From an uncultured Mucilaginibacter sp. (GTDB lineage Bacteria > Bacteroidota > Bacteroidia > Sphingobacteriales > Sphingobacteriaceae): 64,000 nucleotides of DNA. Of this stretch, positions 45,978 to 56,198 are shown one piece after another; the stretch's first letter is position 1, and the number at the start of each line of letters is the position of its first letter. Both the position numbers and the translations under genes were made by a program. The stretch lies in contig CAITEP010000021.1 of assembly GCA_903891475.1 (NCBI GenBank), positions 186,001 through 250,000 of the forward strand, written 5' to 3'. The notes beneath the pieces are model-generated. The model saw only the letters and a program-made list of their open reading frames with translations. It ran no database searches and was not told the origin of the DNA.

Positions 45978-48491
45978 ATGTTTAAAATTAACATAAAATT
46001 AGCCATCAGAAACTTGTTTAAGAACAAATTGTATTCCACCATTAACATTATTGGTCTAAGTACGGCAAGTGCTTTTTGCATACTTGTTTACTTATACATT
46101 GTTAATGAGCAATCCTTTGATTCATTTCATAAAGATGGCAGTCAGCTTTTTAGGGTTGAACAAACCGATATTTTTGGTTCAGCTTCAAGGTTAAATAAAC
46201 CTAATAAAAGCTTTTTTTCATTTTTAGATAAAGATGCCGGGCAACTAAACATGATACAAACCCCAACAGTTTTGGCATTGGATTTAAAATCAAATTTCCC
46301 GGAAATTGAAAATGCTATTAGAATAACAGGTTTAGGAGCCGAAATAATTAGGGCCGAAAACAAAAGTTTTAAAGAAAAGGAAAATAATTTAGTTTATGCT
46401 GATGGTGATTTTTTTAAGGTTTTTAATTATCCATTGATTACAGGAAATGCGAATTCGGTACTTTCAGGAAGAAATCAAGCTGCAATAAGTGAACGATTAG
46501 CACTAAAATATTTTGGTACAGTTAACGCCGTTGGTAAAACTTTTACAATGCCCAATCAGACTAACCTGCCTCCAACAACAGTTAGCGGAGTTTTTAAGAA
46601 TTTTCCCCTCAATTCTAGCTTTCAATATGACATGATTGTGCCGTTTGAATCAAATCCGGATTACAAGGATAATTTGGCCAGAGGCACCGATAGTTTTAGC
46701 GATTTGCTGATTGTAAAATTAAAAAAAGGAACTGATTACTTTAAATTTAGCCAAAAGCTAAAGACGTTTTCGTGGAAATATTTTAGCAATGTGGTTAAGG
46801 TAATGAATAAAAATCAGCCGGATAAAAAATATGCCAAAATGGATATGTACCTCCGGCCTTTTGCGGATGCCCATTATAACCAATCGGCTGGATGGGATCA
46901 TTTTACCGATTTAAGTAGTATTTACCAATTAGCTGGCATAGCGGGTATTATTTTATTTATTGCCTGTCTCAATTATATTTTACTTTCATTAACTAATACC
47001 GTAGCCCGATCTCAGGATGTAGGTATCCGTAAAACCATAGGCTCGGGCAAGTTTAACATTATTTTTCAATATTATACCGAAACACAATTATTAGCCTGTG
47101 CCTCCGTATTACTTGGCTTATTAATGGCAATTATTTGCTTACCTGTTTTCAACTCCATCTCTAATACAAATATCCAAATAACCACATTTTCATTAGGTTC
47201 AATATTTATTGGACTTATAATTTTATCAATGGTTTTAGGTTTATTGGCAGGTATTTATCCCGCTTTGGCAATGGCAGGTTTAAAGCCGCTTAGTAGCATG
47301 CGTAGTTTTTCCACCTATCGGGTTAGTCCGCTATTATCCAAGTTTTTGGTGGTATTGCAATTTTCAATTTGTACTATTTTGATTATTTCGACACTAACAA
47401 TCAATAAGCAACTATTATTTATGGATAGCGCCGACCTAGGGTTTAACAAAGACCAGGTATTAATTCTTCAATCGCCTTATGGGTGGCAAGACAAAAAAGC
47501 ACCTAAAATTTTAAAGGAGCGACTATACAACTATTCCCTTACTGATCCGGGTATCCAAGATTTCACCAGTGTTAGTATTTATTATGGTGGCTACAATAAT
47601 AATGCCTTTTTGATAAATAATAATAAAGTGTATTTACAGGCCTTAGATGTAGATTATAATTACTTTAATTTTCTAAAAATCCCGATCATCAAAGGGCGAA
47701 ACTTTTCAAAAGAATTAGGTACTGATACTATTAAGATAAATACGGAGTCAATTCGTACTGCCAAAACTTTCTCTTTGGCATCAAGAGCGGTTATTGTAAA
47801 TGAAACCCTTTATAACTTGTTAGGTAAGCCAAAACTGAACGAAATGAATTTGCAAATGGGTGGACCTATTGTTGGGGTTTGTAAGGATTACCACGCTGAA
47901 GATCTCACAAAAAAAATTGAACCAGCTTACCATACTGTCGAAAGATATGCCCCTTTTAGCTACTGGGTAAAAATAAAGGGAGGAACCAATCTGCCAGCTG
48001 AAATAGAAAGAATACATGCTAATTGGAATAAATTAACCAATTCGGCACCATTTGATTATACCTTTTTAGATCAGGAAGTTGCAAAAAACTACGAAGCCTA
48101 TCAACGTTGGTTAAAAACAATTACTGCAGCATGCTTTGTAGCCATTATTATTGCATGCCTTGGTTTGTTTGGTTTATCGGGCTTAGCTACCCTTAACCGA
48201 ACCAAAGAAATTGGCATTCGTAAGGTATTAGGTGCCAGTATCAGCAATTTGTTTTTATTATTAAATAAAAGCACCATCATGCTGATTACGCTCTCTTTCC
48301 TAATTGCTATACCTTTTTCTTGGCTATTAGTGAACGAATGGTTAGAAAACTTTGCCTACAAAATAAAACCCACCCCCGAACTTTTTATTGTGGCAGGAAT
48401 TATCGCGGTTGTTACAGCACTTGGAGCGGTTAGTTACCATACTATAAAGGCGGCAGTTGCTAACCCGGTGAAGAGTTTAAGGAGTGAATAA
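45978..48491 (+). CDS. FtsX/MacB-type ABC permease, copy 5 of 8
   Basis: At 837 aa the longest copy. N-terminus MFKINIKLAIRNLFKNKLYSTINIIGLSTASAFCILVYLYIVNEQSFD. The first coupling region has drifted (VARSQDVGIRKTIGSGKFNIIFQYYTE, without the usual RAKE), while the second is standard (LNRTKEIGIRKVLGASISNLFLLL), so the two halves may no longer be equivalent. Extra length lies in both periplasmic domains, for example the insertion around KVMNKNQPDKKYAKMDMYL. Tail NPVKSLRSE. The spacer before it is longer (187 bp), with about 80 bp of unrelated DNA between repeat copy 3 and the start. Confidence 0.92.
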   Translation: MFKINIKLAIRNLFKNKLYSTINIIGLSTASAFCILVYLYIVNEQSFDSFHKDGSQLFRVEQTDIFGSASRLNKPNKSFFSFLDKDAGQLNMIQTPTVLALDLKSNFPEIENAIRITGLGAEIIRAENKSFKEKENNLVYADGDFFKVFNYPLITGNANSVLSGRNQAAISERLALKYFGTVNAVGKTFTMPNQTNLPPTTVSGVFKNFPLNSSFQYDMIVPFESNPDYKDNLARGTDSFSDLLIVKLKKGTDYFKFSQKLKTFSWKYFSNVVKVMNKNQPDKKYAKMDMYLRPFADAHYNQSAGWDHFTDLSSIYQLAGIAGIILFIACLNYILLSLTNTVARSQDVGIRKTIGSGKFNIIFQYYTETQLLACASVLLGLLMAIICLPVFNSISNTNIQITTFSLGSIFIGLIILSMVLGLLAGIYPALAMAGLKPLSSMRSFSTYRVSPLLSKFLVVLQFSICTILIISTLTINKQLLFMDSADLGFNKDQVLILQSPYGWQDKKAPKILKERLYNYSLTDPGIQDFTSVSIYYGGYNNNAFLINNNKVYLQALDVDYNYFNFLKIPIIKGRNFSKELGTDTIKINTESIRTAKTFSLASRAVIVNETLYNLLGKPKLNEMNLQMGGPIVGVCKDYHAEDLTKKIEPAYHTVERYAPFSYWVKIKGGTNLPAEIERIHANWNKLTNSAPFDYTFLDQEVAKNYEAYQRWLKTITAACFVAIIIACLGLFGLSGLATLNRTKEIGIRKVLGASISNLFLLLNKSTIMLITLSFLIAIPFSWLLVNEWLENFAYKIKPTPELFIVAGIIAVVTALGAVSYHTIKAAVANPVKSLRSE

Positions 48492-48494
48492 ATT

Positions 48495-48597
48495 GTCTGA
48501 ATCAGGATTTACAGGATTAAAGGATTAACAGAATTTAATTTGAATGACCTTATAAAAATCCTGAAGATTGTGGAATCCTGGAAATTCTGATTCAGAC
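48495..48597. repeat. Intergenic inverted repeat, copy 4
   Basis: Starts GTCTGAATCAGGATTTACAG, ends TTCTGATTCAGAC. It has the same middle section as copy 3 (GAATGACCTTATAAAAATCC), so these two are sisters although they follow dissimilar permeases (4 and 5). It begins 3 bp after the stop of permease 5. Confidence 0.9.
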
Positions 48598-48616
48598 GAA
48601 TGATAAAAATAACGAT

Positions 48617-51094
48617 ATGATAAAAAATTACCTAATCATAGCCTTGCGCAATTTTTGGCGCAATAAGCTATTTACCTTTATCAATATAATTGGTCTTTCA
48701 ATCGGCATTAGTGCTGCTATTGTTATATACCTAATTGTAAATTACGATTTTACGTTTGATAAATTCCATAAAGATGGCGATAGGATTTACCGGGTGGTGA
48801 GTAACTTTACTTATCAAAGTGAAATTGGCTATAACAGTGGTGTTTGCGGACCTTTGGCAGGAGCCATAAAAAATCAGGTTCCTGGTGTTGAAATAACTGT
48901 GCCATTTTTTGGCATTTACGGCCCTGATGTTATTATTCCCGAAAAGGAAAAGGTGTCAGAAAAGTATAAAAAACAAGACGGTGTAATTTTAGCTGGCCCT
49001 GATTATTTCAAATTATTTAAGTATGAGTGGGTAATTGGTTCGCCCAAAACCGCTTTAACCGAACCCAACAATGTTGTATTAACTACCGACCAAGCAAAAA
49101 GGTATTTCCCTAGTCTGCAATACCATGAAATGATTGGTAAGGTAATTATTTATGATACACTAAAAGTAACATTAACCGGATTAATAAAACCATTCAAGCA
49201 AAAAAGTGATTTAACTTTTCATGATTTTATATCATTAAGCACGGCAACTAATGGTTCAAATAAGGCCTTGTTTAGTTATGTTAATTTAACATCCTGGGAT
49301 CATACCAATTCTGTATCACAATTGTTTATTAAACTATTGCCGGATGTTTCACCAAAATTGGTTGAAAAACAACTCAAGCAAATCCTGCTAAAAAACAATC
49401 CACCTACACCTGATAGGAAAGGCAGTTCGCATAGCTTTGTACTGCAACCTTTAAATGATTTACACTTTAACGAAAGATTCGGAATTTTTGATTTTACTGC
49501 TAATAGCTCTGTGGCAAGCAAAACCACGCTATTTGGTTTGCTTGTTATTGCCATATTTCTACTATTACTAGCCTGTATTAATTTTATAAACTTAACTACC
49601 GCACAAGCATCTAAAAGAGCCAAAGAAATAGGGGTACGCAAAACGATGGGCAGTAGCAGGTGGCAATTAATAATTCAATTTTTAACCGAAACTTTTTTAC
49701 TAACTTTAATAGCAGTTTTAATATCAATAGTAATTACACCAAACTTATTAAAGCTTTTTTCGAATTTTATTTCAAGCGGAATAAAGTTCAATCTTCCCCA
49801 CCAACCAAACATTGTTTTATTCTTGGTGCTACTTACTTTGTTGGTAACATTTATAGCAGGTTTTTATCCGGCAATAATTTTGTCTGCAAGTAAATCAGTT
49901 ACAGTATTAAAAAACCAATCTCTTTCAAATAACAGGAAAACACGTAGCACAATATTGCGCAAAACATTAACAGTTGCCCAATTTATAATTGCACTATTTT
50001 TTTTAATGGGTACTATTTTGGTAGCAAAGCAGATACATTATGTTTTAAATAAGGATTTAGGCTTTAAAAAAGATGCTATTGTTACGATTTCAACCCCTTG
50101 GAAAAACAATAACCAAGCTAAAAGGCAGGTTTTATTAAATAAACTTTATTCATTGCCTCAAATACAATTAATAAGTGTTGGCGAGGATCCTCCTTTAACG
50201 GGTGGCGAAAGATTTACAGAAGTCTCATATCTAGATGGTAAAAAAGAAATCAAAAGTAATTTACTGTTGAAATATGGCGATAAAAATTATTTGAAAGTTT
50301 TTCAAATCAAATTATTGGCTGGACGAGATTTACTTTCGAGCGATACGCTTCAACAAATGATAATCAATGATACCTATGCAAAGATTATTGGTTGTAGGTA
50401 TGCTCAAGATGCCATTGGAAAATATATCGATATGGATGGAAAAAAGAGTGAAGTTATTGGCGTTACGGCCGACTTTCACGAGCACTCGGCTCATTCCATA
50501 ATAAAGCCATTGGCTTTACTAAGTATAGGGATTGATAAAAATAACAGTGAATTTCACCTTGCATTAAAGCCACAAAGTGCAGACGGGCATGAATGGAAAA
50601 CGGCAATTGCAGGCATGCGAAACGCATGGAAAGAGGTTTATCCCGACAATGATTTTGATTATGAATTTTTTGATGAAGCCATAGCAAGACAATATTATCG
50701 GGAACAAAATACCTCCACCTTACTTACCTGGGCTACAAGTTTGTCGATATTAATTAGTTGTCTTGGCTTATTGGGTTTAACTATTTATACCACCAACCAA
50801 CGCACCAAAGAAATTGGGGTGCGTAAAGTATTAGGCGCATCAGTTACACAACTGGTAACCTTGTTATCAAAGGAATTAAGCTTATTGATTTTATTGGCAT
50901 TTGTAATTACTACCCCGTTTGCTTGGATAGCCATGAACAAGTGGATGCAATCCTTCGCCGACCGTACCGCTATTAGCTGGTGGATATTTGCATTAAGTGG
51001 TGGTGGAATGTTTATAATAGCCTTGATAACATCAGGCTTTCAAACGGTGAAGGCGGCAATTGCTAATCCGGTAAAGAGTTTGAGGAGTGAGTAA
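48617..51094 (+). CDS. FtsX/MacB-type ABC permease, copy 6 of 8
   Basis: 825 aa. It is a close relative of copy 7: the first 70 residues (MIKNYLIIALRNFWRNKL..., NYDFTFDKFHKDGDRIYRV) and the last 100 residues (TNQRTKEIGVRKVLGASVTQLVTLLSKELSLLILLAFV...) are almost the same in both, down to the DNA, while the periplasmic domains differ clearly (for example FFGIYGPDVIIPEKEKVS against FFTMSSPDIFVTNKVGAH). It belongs to the VCGPL subfamily with copy 4. Tail NPVKSLRSE. This pattern fits recent tandem duplication, or gene conversion of the ends, with diversification of the parts that face the periplasm. Confidence 0.92.
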   Translation: MIKNYLIIALRNFWRNKLFTFINIIGLSIGISAAIVIYLIVNYDFTFDKFHKDGDRIYRVVSNFTYQSEIGYNSGVCGPLAGAIKNQVPGVEITVPFFGIYGPDVIIPEKEKVSEKYKKQDGVILAGPDYFKLFKYEWVIGSPKTALTEPNNVVLTTDQAKRYFPSLQYHEMIGKVIIYDTLKVTLTGLIKPFKQKSDLTFHDFISLSTATNGSNKALFSYVNLTSWDHTNSVSQLFIKLLPDVSPKLVEKQLKQILLKNNPPTPDRKGSSHSFVLQPLNDLHFNERFGIFDFTANSSVASKTTLFGLLVIAIFLLLLACINFINLTTAQASKRAKEIGVRKTMGSSRWQLIIQFLTETFLLTLIAVLISIVITPNLLKLFSNFISSGIKFNLPHQPNIVLFLVLLTLLVTFIAGFYPAIILSASKSVTVLKNQSLSNNRKTRSTILRKTLTVAQFIIALFFLMGTILVAKQIHYVLNKDLGFKKDAIVTISTPWKNNNQAKRQVLLNKLYSLPQIQLISVGEDPPLTGGERFTEVSYLDGKKEIKSNLLLKYGDKNYLKVFQIKLLAGRDLLSSDTLQQMIINDTYAKIIGCRYAQDAIGKYIDMDGKKSEVIGVTADFHEHSAHSIIKPLALLSIGIDKNNSEFHLALKPQSADGHEWKTAIAGMRNAWKEVYPDNDFDYEFFDEAIARQYYREQNTSTLLTWATSLSILISCLGLLGLTIYTTNQRTKEIGVRKVLGASVTQLVTLLSKELSLLILLAFVITTPFAWIAMNKWMQSFADRTAISWWIFALSGGGMFIIALITSGFQTVKAAIANPVKSLRSE

Positions 51095-51097
51095 ACT

Positions 51098-51199
51098 GTC
51101 TGAATCAGGATTTACAGGATTTAAGGATTAACAGAATTTTCAATTAATCTAATCCTGAAAATTAACAAATCCTTAAATCCTGTAAATCCTGATTCAGAC
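51098..51199. repeat. Intergenic inverted repeat, copy 5 (best-formed)
   Basis: Left arm GTCTGAATCAGGATTTACAG continuing through GGATTTAAGGATT; right arm AATCCTTAAATCCTG continuing to TAAATCCTGATTCAGAC. The arms pair over more than 30 bp, the longest stem of the seven. It begins 3 bp after the stop of permease 6. Confidence 0.92.
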
Positions 51200-51217
51200 A
51201 AAATTAAAAATAACGAT

Positions 51218-53692
51218 ATGATAAAAAATTACCTAACCATAGCCCTGCGCAATTTTAGGCGCAACAAACTATTTACCTTTATTAATATAATTGGTCTTTC
51301 AATAGGCATTAGTGCCACTATTGTTATATACCTGATTGTAAATTACGATTTTACGTTTGATAAATTCCATAAAGATGGCGACCGAATTTATAGGGTATCG
51401 AGTGTTTTTTCATGGCAAGGGGAAAAAGGTTACAATGGGGGTGTTTGCGGACCTTTAGCCGGTGCTATTAAAAGTCAGGTGCCAAGTGTAGAGGTTGTTT
51501 CACCTTTCTTTACCATGTCGTCACCTGATATTTTTGTAACCAATAAAGTCGGCGCGCACATTCGGTTTAAAAGGCAGGATAATGTTGTATTAGCAGGTAA
51601 TGAATATTTCAAAATATTTAATTATAAATGGTTGGTTGGCAATCCTGCAACTGCTTTGACTTCACCTAACCAAGTTGTTTTAACCTCTAAACAAGCGCAA
51701 AAATATTTTTCTGATATTCCTTACAACCAAATGGTGGGCAAAATTATCAGCTATGATACCATAAAAACTACCGTTACCGGAGTGGTTGAAACCTTGAGTG
51801 AAAATACTGATTTTACCTTTACTGATTTTATTTCTTATCCTACTGCATTGGTAACCGCCAACAAAGGGCTTAATGGCGATTTACAATTAAAAGAGTGGGG
51901 AAGCACTAATTCTGCCTCTCAATTATTTATAAAGTTATCTGCTCAAACCTCTCCTCAAAAAATAGAGAAACAATTAAATGATATTTTAAAGAAAGCAAAT
52001 CCGCCACGTCCTGAGGATAAAGGTACTACCAGTGGATTTGTATTACAGCCTTTAAATGAACTCCATTTTAACGAAAACCTGGGTATATTTGATTTTTCGC
52101 CAAGAGTTGCCAATAAAACCACACTTTATTTTTTGCTGGCCATCGCAGTTTTCCTTTTATTATTGGGTTGTATCAATTTTATTAACTTAACTACTGCCCA
52201 AGCCACCCAAAGGGCGAAAGAAATAGGGATTCGTAAAACCATTGGTAGCAATAGGAGGCAACTGATTTTACAGTTTTTGAGTGAGACTTTTTTTATTACC
52301 CTCATCGCGGTTATAATCTCCATCTCAATTACCCCCTTGATCCTTAAATTATTTGCAGATTTTATACCCGGTACTTTAAAACCAAATCTATTTCAACCTA
52401 ACCTTTTATTATTTTTTGTTTTGATTACTCTCGTTGTGAGTATTACCTCAGGCTTTTATCCGGCTATTTTGTTATCGTCCTATAATCCGGCTCAAGTACT
52501 TAAAAATCAGACGTCAAACAACAGCAGCAAAACTCGAAATGCCTGGTTGCGAAAATCATTAACATTAACACAGTTTATGATTGCTCAGTTTTTTATAATG
52601 GCTACTATTTTGGTAAGTAAGCAAATATATTATGCGCTTCATAAGGACCTTGGTTTTAAGAAAGATGCCATTATTGTAATAAACACGCCATGGAAAAACA
52701 GAACACGGTCAAAAAGTCAAGTGTTTTTAAACAATATTCAATCTTTGCCTCAAATTAATTTAATAAGTGTAGGTGGGGCAGCACCGTCATCCGATGCCAC
52801 TAATTCAACTTTAGTAACTTATATGGATGGTAAAAAAGAAATCAGAACGGATGTACAATTGAAATTTGCCGACAAAAACTACCTGAAACTTTATAATTTA
52901 AAAATACTAGCTGGTCGTGAACTTAATGAAGCAGATACAGCAAAGGCTGTGATAATAAATGCAAACTATGCCAAAGTACTTGGTTTTAAAAATCCAAGTG
53001 AAGCAATTGGTAAAATCCTTAACCATTTTAATGGACGCACAACTTTACAAGTAATTGGGGTAGTGGCTGATTTTCATCAAAGGTCATTACATGAGCCAAT
53101 TAAACCAATCGCAATTTATAGCGGCACTACTTTATGGCAAACAGGAACTTTTCATATCGCCCTAAAACCTGAAACTCCAGGAGGTAATGAGTGGAAAACA
53201 GCTATTGCCGCTATAGGGAAATCATGGAAGCAAGCATATCCTGATGACGATTTTGAGTATCACTTTTTTGATGAAAGTATTGCCAAATTTTATGAAAGTG
53301 AACAACATACCTCGACGCTATTAGGTTGGGCTACCGGCCTATCAATTTTGATTAGCTGCCTGGGCTTATTGGGTTTAACCATTTATACCACCAACCAACG
53401 CACCAAAGAAATTGGGGTACGAAAAGTACTAGGTGCATCGGTAACACAAATGGTGACCTTATTATCAAAGGAATTAAGCTTATTGATTTTATTGGCATTT
53501 GTAATTACCACACCGCTTGCTTGGCTTGCTATGAACAAATGGATGCAATCCTTCGCCGACCGTACCTCCATTAGCTGGTGGATATTCGCATTAAGTGGCG
53601 GAGGCATGTTTTTAATAGCGTTGATAACCTCTGCTTTTCAAACAATTAAAGCGGCAATTGCAAACCCAGTAAAGAGTTTGAGGAGTGAGTAA
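51218..53692 (+). CDS. FtsX/MacB-type ABC permease, copy 7 of 8
   Basis: 824 aa, paired with copy 6 as described there; same VCGPL subfamily as copies 4 and 6. N-terminus MIKNYLTIALRNFRRNKLFTFINIIGLSIGIS; coupling regions QATQRAKEIGIRKTIGSNRRQLILQF and TNQRTKEIGVRKVLGASVTQMVTLL; tail NPVKSLRSE. Even the 20 bp before the start codon (AAAAATAACGATATG) match those before copy 6, so the duplicated block includes the translation start region. Eight TMs are expected; partner ATPase and substrate are unknown. Confidence 0.92.
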   Translation: MIKNYLTIALRNFRRNKLFTFINIIGLSIGISATIVIYLIVNYDFTFDKFHKDGDRIYRVSSVFSWQGEKGYNGGVCGPLAGAIKSQVPSVEVVSPFFTMSSPDIFVTNKVGAHIRFKRQDNVVLAGNEYFKIFNYKWLVGNPATALTSPNQVVLTSKQAQKYFSDIPYNQMVGKIISYDTIKTTVTGVVETLSENTDFTFTDFISYPTALVTANKGLNGDLQLKEWGSTNSASQLFIKLSAQTSPQKIEKQLNDILKKANPPRPEDKGTTSGFVLQPLNELHFNENLGIFDFSPRVANKTTLYFLLAIAVFLLLLGCINFINLTTAQATQRAKEIGIRKTIGSNRRQLILQFLSETFFITLIAVIISISITPLILKLFADFIPGTLKPNLFQPNLLLFFVLITLVVSITSGFYPAILLSSYNPAQVLKNQTSNNSSKTRNAWLRKSLTLTQFMIAQFFIMATILVSKQIYYALHKDLGFKKDAIIVINTPWKNRTRSKSQVFLNNIQSLPQINLISVGGAAPSSDATNSTLVTYMDGKKEIRTDVQLKFADKNYLKLYNLKILAGRELNEADTAKAVIINANYAKVLGFKNPSEAIGKILNHFNGRTTLQVIGVVADFHQRSLHEPIKPIAIYSGTTLWQTGTFHIALKPETPGGNEWKTAIAAIGKSWKQAYPDDDFEYHFFDESIAKFYESEQHTSTLLGWATGLSILISCLGLLGLTIYTTNQRTKEIGVRKVLGASVTQMVTLLSKELSLLILLAFVITTPLAWLAMNKWMQSFADRTSISWWIFALSGGGMFLIALITSAFQTIKAAIANPVKSLRSE

Positions 53693-53695
53693 ACT

Positions 53696-53789
53696 GTCTG
53701 AATCAGGGTTTACAGGATTTAAGAATTAACAGAATTTTGACTTAATCTAATCCTGAAAATTAACAAATCCTGTAAATTCTGATCCCGAC
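53696..53789. repeat. Intergenic inverted repeat, copy 6
   Basis: Starts GTCTGAATCAGGGTTTACAG and ends TTCTGATCCCGAC. It is about 96% identical to copy 7 over 94 bp, and the two flank permease 8 as direct repeats. The last arm bases (CCCGAC) no longer pair perfectly. It begins 3 bp after the stop of permease 7. Confidence 0.9.
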
Positions 53790-53810
53790 AAAATATTAAA
53801 CTAAACTAAT

Positions 53811-56195
53811 ATGATACGAAACTATTTTAAAACAGCTTTCAGAAACCTTTGGATGAATAAGGCTTTTTCTGTTATTAACATTGTTGGGCTCAGTGTGGCG
53901 CTTGCCTGTTGTATGCTCATTCTTTTGTATAATATGGATGAAATTAGCTATGATAGGTTTAATGCTAATGCCAATAATATATATCGGTTAGTAGTTAATG
54001 AGACCAGCCCAACCGGGGTTGAGAATAAAATGTCGATCACAGGGTCAATATCAGGGCCTACTTTTAAACAACAAATTCCGGAATTGGAGGAATTTGTCAG
54101 GATAAAAAATGATTATTTGACGGTTAAACATGGTAATGATGTGTTTAATGAGGATGTTTTATTTGCCGATAGCAATTTCTTTTCGGTCTTCACAGCACCA
54201 TTAAAATCAGGAAGTTATAAAAATATATTGAATGGGGTAAATTCAATTGTACTTTCTGAAGATATAGCAAAGAAATATTTCGGAGAACAAAATCCGATTG
54301 GTAAGTCGCTGGAAATTAAGGTTGAAAATATATTCAAACCTTTCATGGTTACCGCGGTAACTAAAGCATCCCCTCAAAATTCCTCTATAAAAATTAAGAT
54401 GTTATTGCCATATAAGGCATCAGGCTCTTATAATGAAACACAATGGCTCAATTTTCATTTAAACACTTTTTTTAAGATTAGGTATGGAGCCGATTTAAAC
54501 AGGTTAGAAGCCAAAATGGCTACCGTTTATAATAATGAGGCAAAAAGTCAAATTCAAGAAGCAGCGGAAAAATATGGCAATAAAGATAAAATTCATTATA
54601 TATTACAACCATTGCTAGCTATCCATAACAGTATGGAATACCCTGCTGTAAATGGCTTGGCTTCCTCCATAAATCCAATATTTTCATACATCTTAGGCGG
54701 AATGGCTTTGTTTATTTTAATAATAGCCTGCATAAATTTTGTGAATCTAACTTTAGCTCAGTCGCTCAAACGGGTCAAGGAAATTGGCATTCGAAAGGTA
54801 GTTGGAGGCGGTCGTATGCAGTTAGTAGTTCAGTTTCTTGGTGAATCATATATTTTAACATTTATAGCATTTTTACTTGGTATTATTTTGGTTCAATTAG
54901 TACTGCCAATTTTTAACAGCCTATCAAACAAAGCACTTTCTTTTTCGTATTTATTAAGTGTTAAACTTATAGTATCCTATACTTTGGTAATGCTATTTAC
55001 CGGCCTTTTTGCTGGTTTTTATCCTGCATTACTACTTTCGGGTTTTAATCCGGTTCAAGCACTTTACCAACGTCAAAAATTTACCGGGAAGAATTATTTG
55101 TCCAAAAGTTTGGTGGTATTACAATTTACATTGGCTACCTTTTTTATCATTTCAACCATTACTATTTATTATCAATTCGATTTTTTGACTCATTTTGATC
55201 TCGGTTACAATGATAAAAATGTGGTATCTATCAAGACATTTAATACTGATAAAAAGCTTTATCAGGTGTTTAAGACCGAACTCTTGAAAAACCCAAATAT
55301 AAAAATGGTTACTGCCGACCAAGGCGGGAGAGAGAGCATGATTGCCAAGATAAATAATGGCGAACAAATAGATTTTGACGTTAAGCAGGTTGATGAGGAT
55401 TATTTGCCTTTATTCCAAATACCAGTTGTTAAAGGCAGAAATTTTTCAAAAATCATGGTTACTGATAGCTTAAATTCTATTATGGTAAACGAAACCTTTG
55501 CTAATATGGCCGGCTGGAAAAACCCTATAGGAAAAGTGGTTGATTTTTTTTATATCCACAAAAAGTTTACGGTTATAGGCGTGGTTAAAGATTATCACTT
55601 GGGCGATCTGAACCAAAAAATTCCTTCAGAATTATTAAGGATGAAGCCTGATAATGATTGGGGAAATCTTTTTGTAAAAATTAATGAACAAAATAAAACC
55701 GCCTCACTCAATTATATTGAAGGTACCTTTAAACGATTATTTGTATTCAAGCCCTATGAACATAGCTTTAAGGATGCAGAGAATGCAGACCAATATGAAG
55801 CGGAGGCAAAATGGAAGCAGATTATTACAATTAGTGCAACACTTACCATATTTATTTCATGTATTGGTCTGTTCGGGTTGGCAACCTTATCTGCCGAAAA
55901 GCGAAAAAAGGAAATAGGTATTAGAAAAGTGCTGGGTGCATCTGTTGAGCTAATCATTAGAAAATTATCGGTCGACTTTTTAAAACTGGTAATGCTTGCC
56001 ACTATAATTGCCACACCAATTGCCTGGTGGGCTATGCACAGTTGGCTCGAAAATTATCCTTATCGAATTAGCATAAACTCTTGGATATTCCTATTCGCTA
56101 TCGGCTTTGTGCTATTGATAGCTTTCTTAACAGTTTGTTACCATGCCGTTAAAGCGGCAATTGCAAACCCAGTAAATAGTTTGAGGAGTGAGTAA
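53811..56195 (+). CDS. FtsX/MacB-type ABC permease, copy 8 of 8
   Basis: 794 aa. N-terminus MIRNYFKTAFRNLWMNKAFSVINIVGLSVALACCMLILLYNMDEISYD; coupling regions SLKRVKEIGIRKVVGGGRMQLVVQF and EKRKKEIGIRKVLGASVELIIRKL; tail NPVNSLRSE. Its sequence is not close to copies 6 and 7, although its flanking repeats (copies 6 and 7 of the hairpin) are nearly identical to each other, so the gene lies between direct repeats of 94 bp that could recombine. It is the nearest permease to the second ATPase and TolC and may be their dedicated partner. Confidence 0.92.
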   Translation: MIRNYFKTAFRNLWMNKAFSVINIVGLSVALACCMLILLYNMDEISYDRFNANANNIYRLVVNETSPTGVENKMSITGSISGPTFKQQIPELEEFVRIKNDYLTVKHGNDVFNEDVLFADSNFFSVFTAPLKSGSYKNILNGVNSIVLSEDIAKKYFGEQNPIGKSLEIKVENIFKPFMVTAVTKASPQNSSIKIKMLLPYKASGSYNETQWLNFHLNTFFKIRYGADLNRLEAKMATVYNNEAKSQIQEAAEKYGNKDKIHYILQPLLAIHNSMEYPAVNGLASSINPIFSYILGGMALFILIIACINFVNLTLAQSLKRVKEIGIRKVVGGGRMQLVVQFLGESYILTFIAFLLGIILVQLVLPIFNSLSNKALSFSYLLSVKLIVSYTLVMLFTGLFAGFYPALLLSGFNPVQALYQRQKFTGKNYLSKSLVVLQFTLATFFIISTITIYYQFDFLTHFDLGYNDKNVVSIKTFNTDKKLYQVFKTELLKNPNIKMVTADQGGRESMIAKINNGEQIDFDVKQVDEDYLPLFQIPVVKGRNFSKIMVTDSLNSIMVNETFANMAGWKNPIGKVVDFFYIHKKFTVIGVVKDYHLGDLNQKIPSELLRMKPDNDWGNLFVKINEQNKTASLNYIEGTFKRLFVFKPYEHSFKDAENADQYEAEAKWKQIITISATLTIFISCIGLFGLATLSAEKRKKEIGIRKVLGASVELIIRKLSVDFLKLVMLATIIATPIAWWAMHSWLENYPYRISINSWIFLFAIGFVLLIAFLTVCYHAVKAAIANPVNSLRSE

Positions 56196-56198
56196 ACT

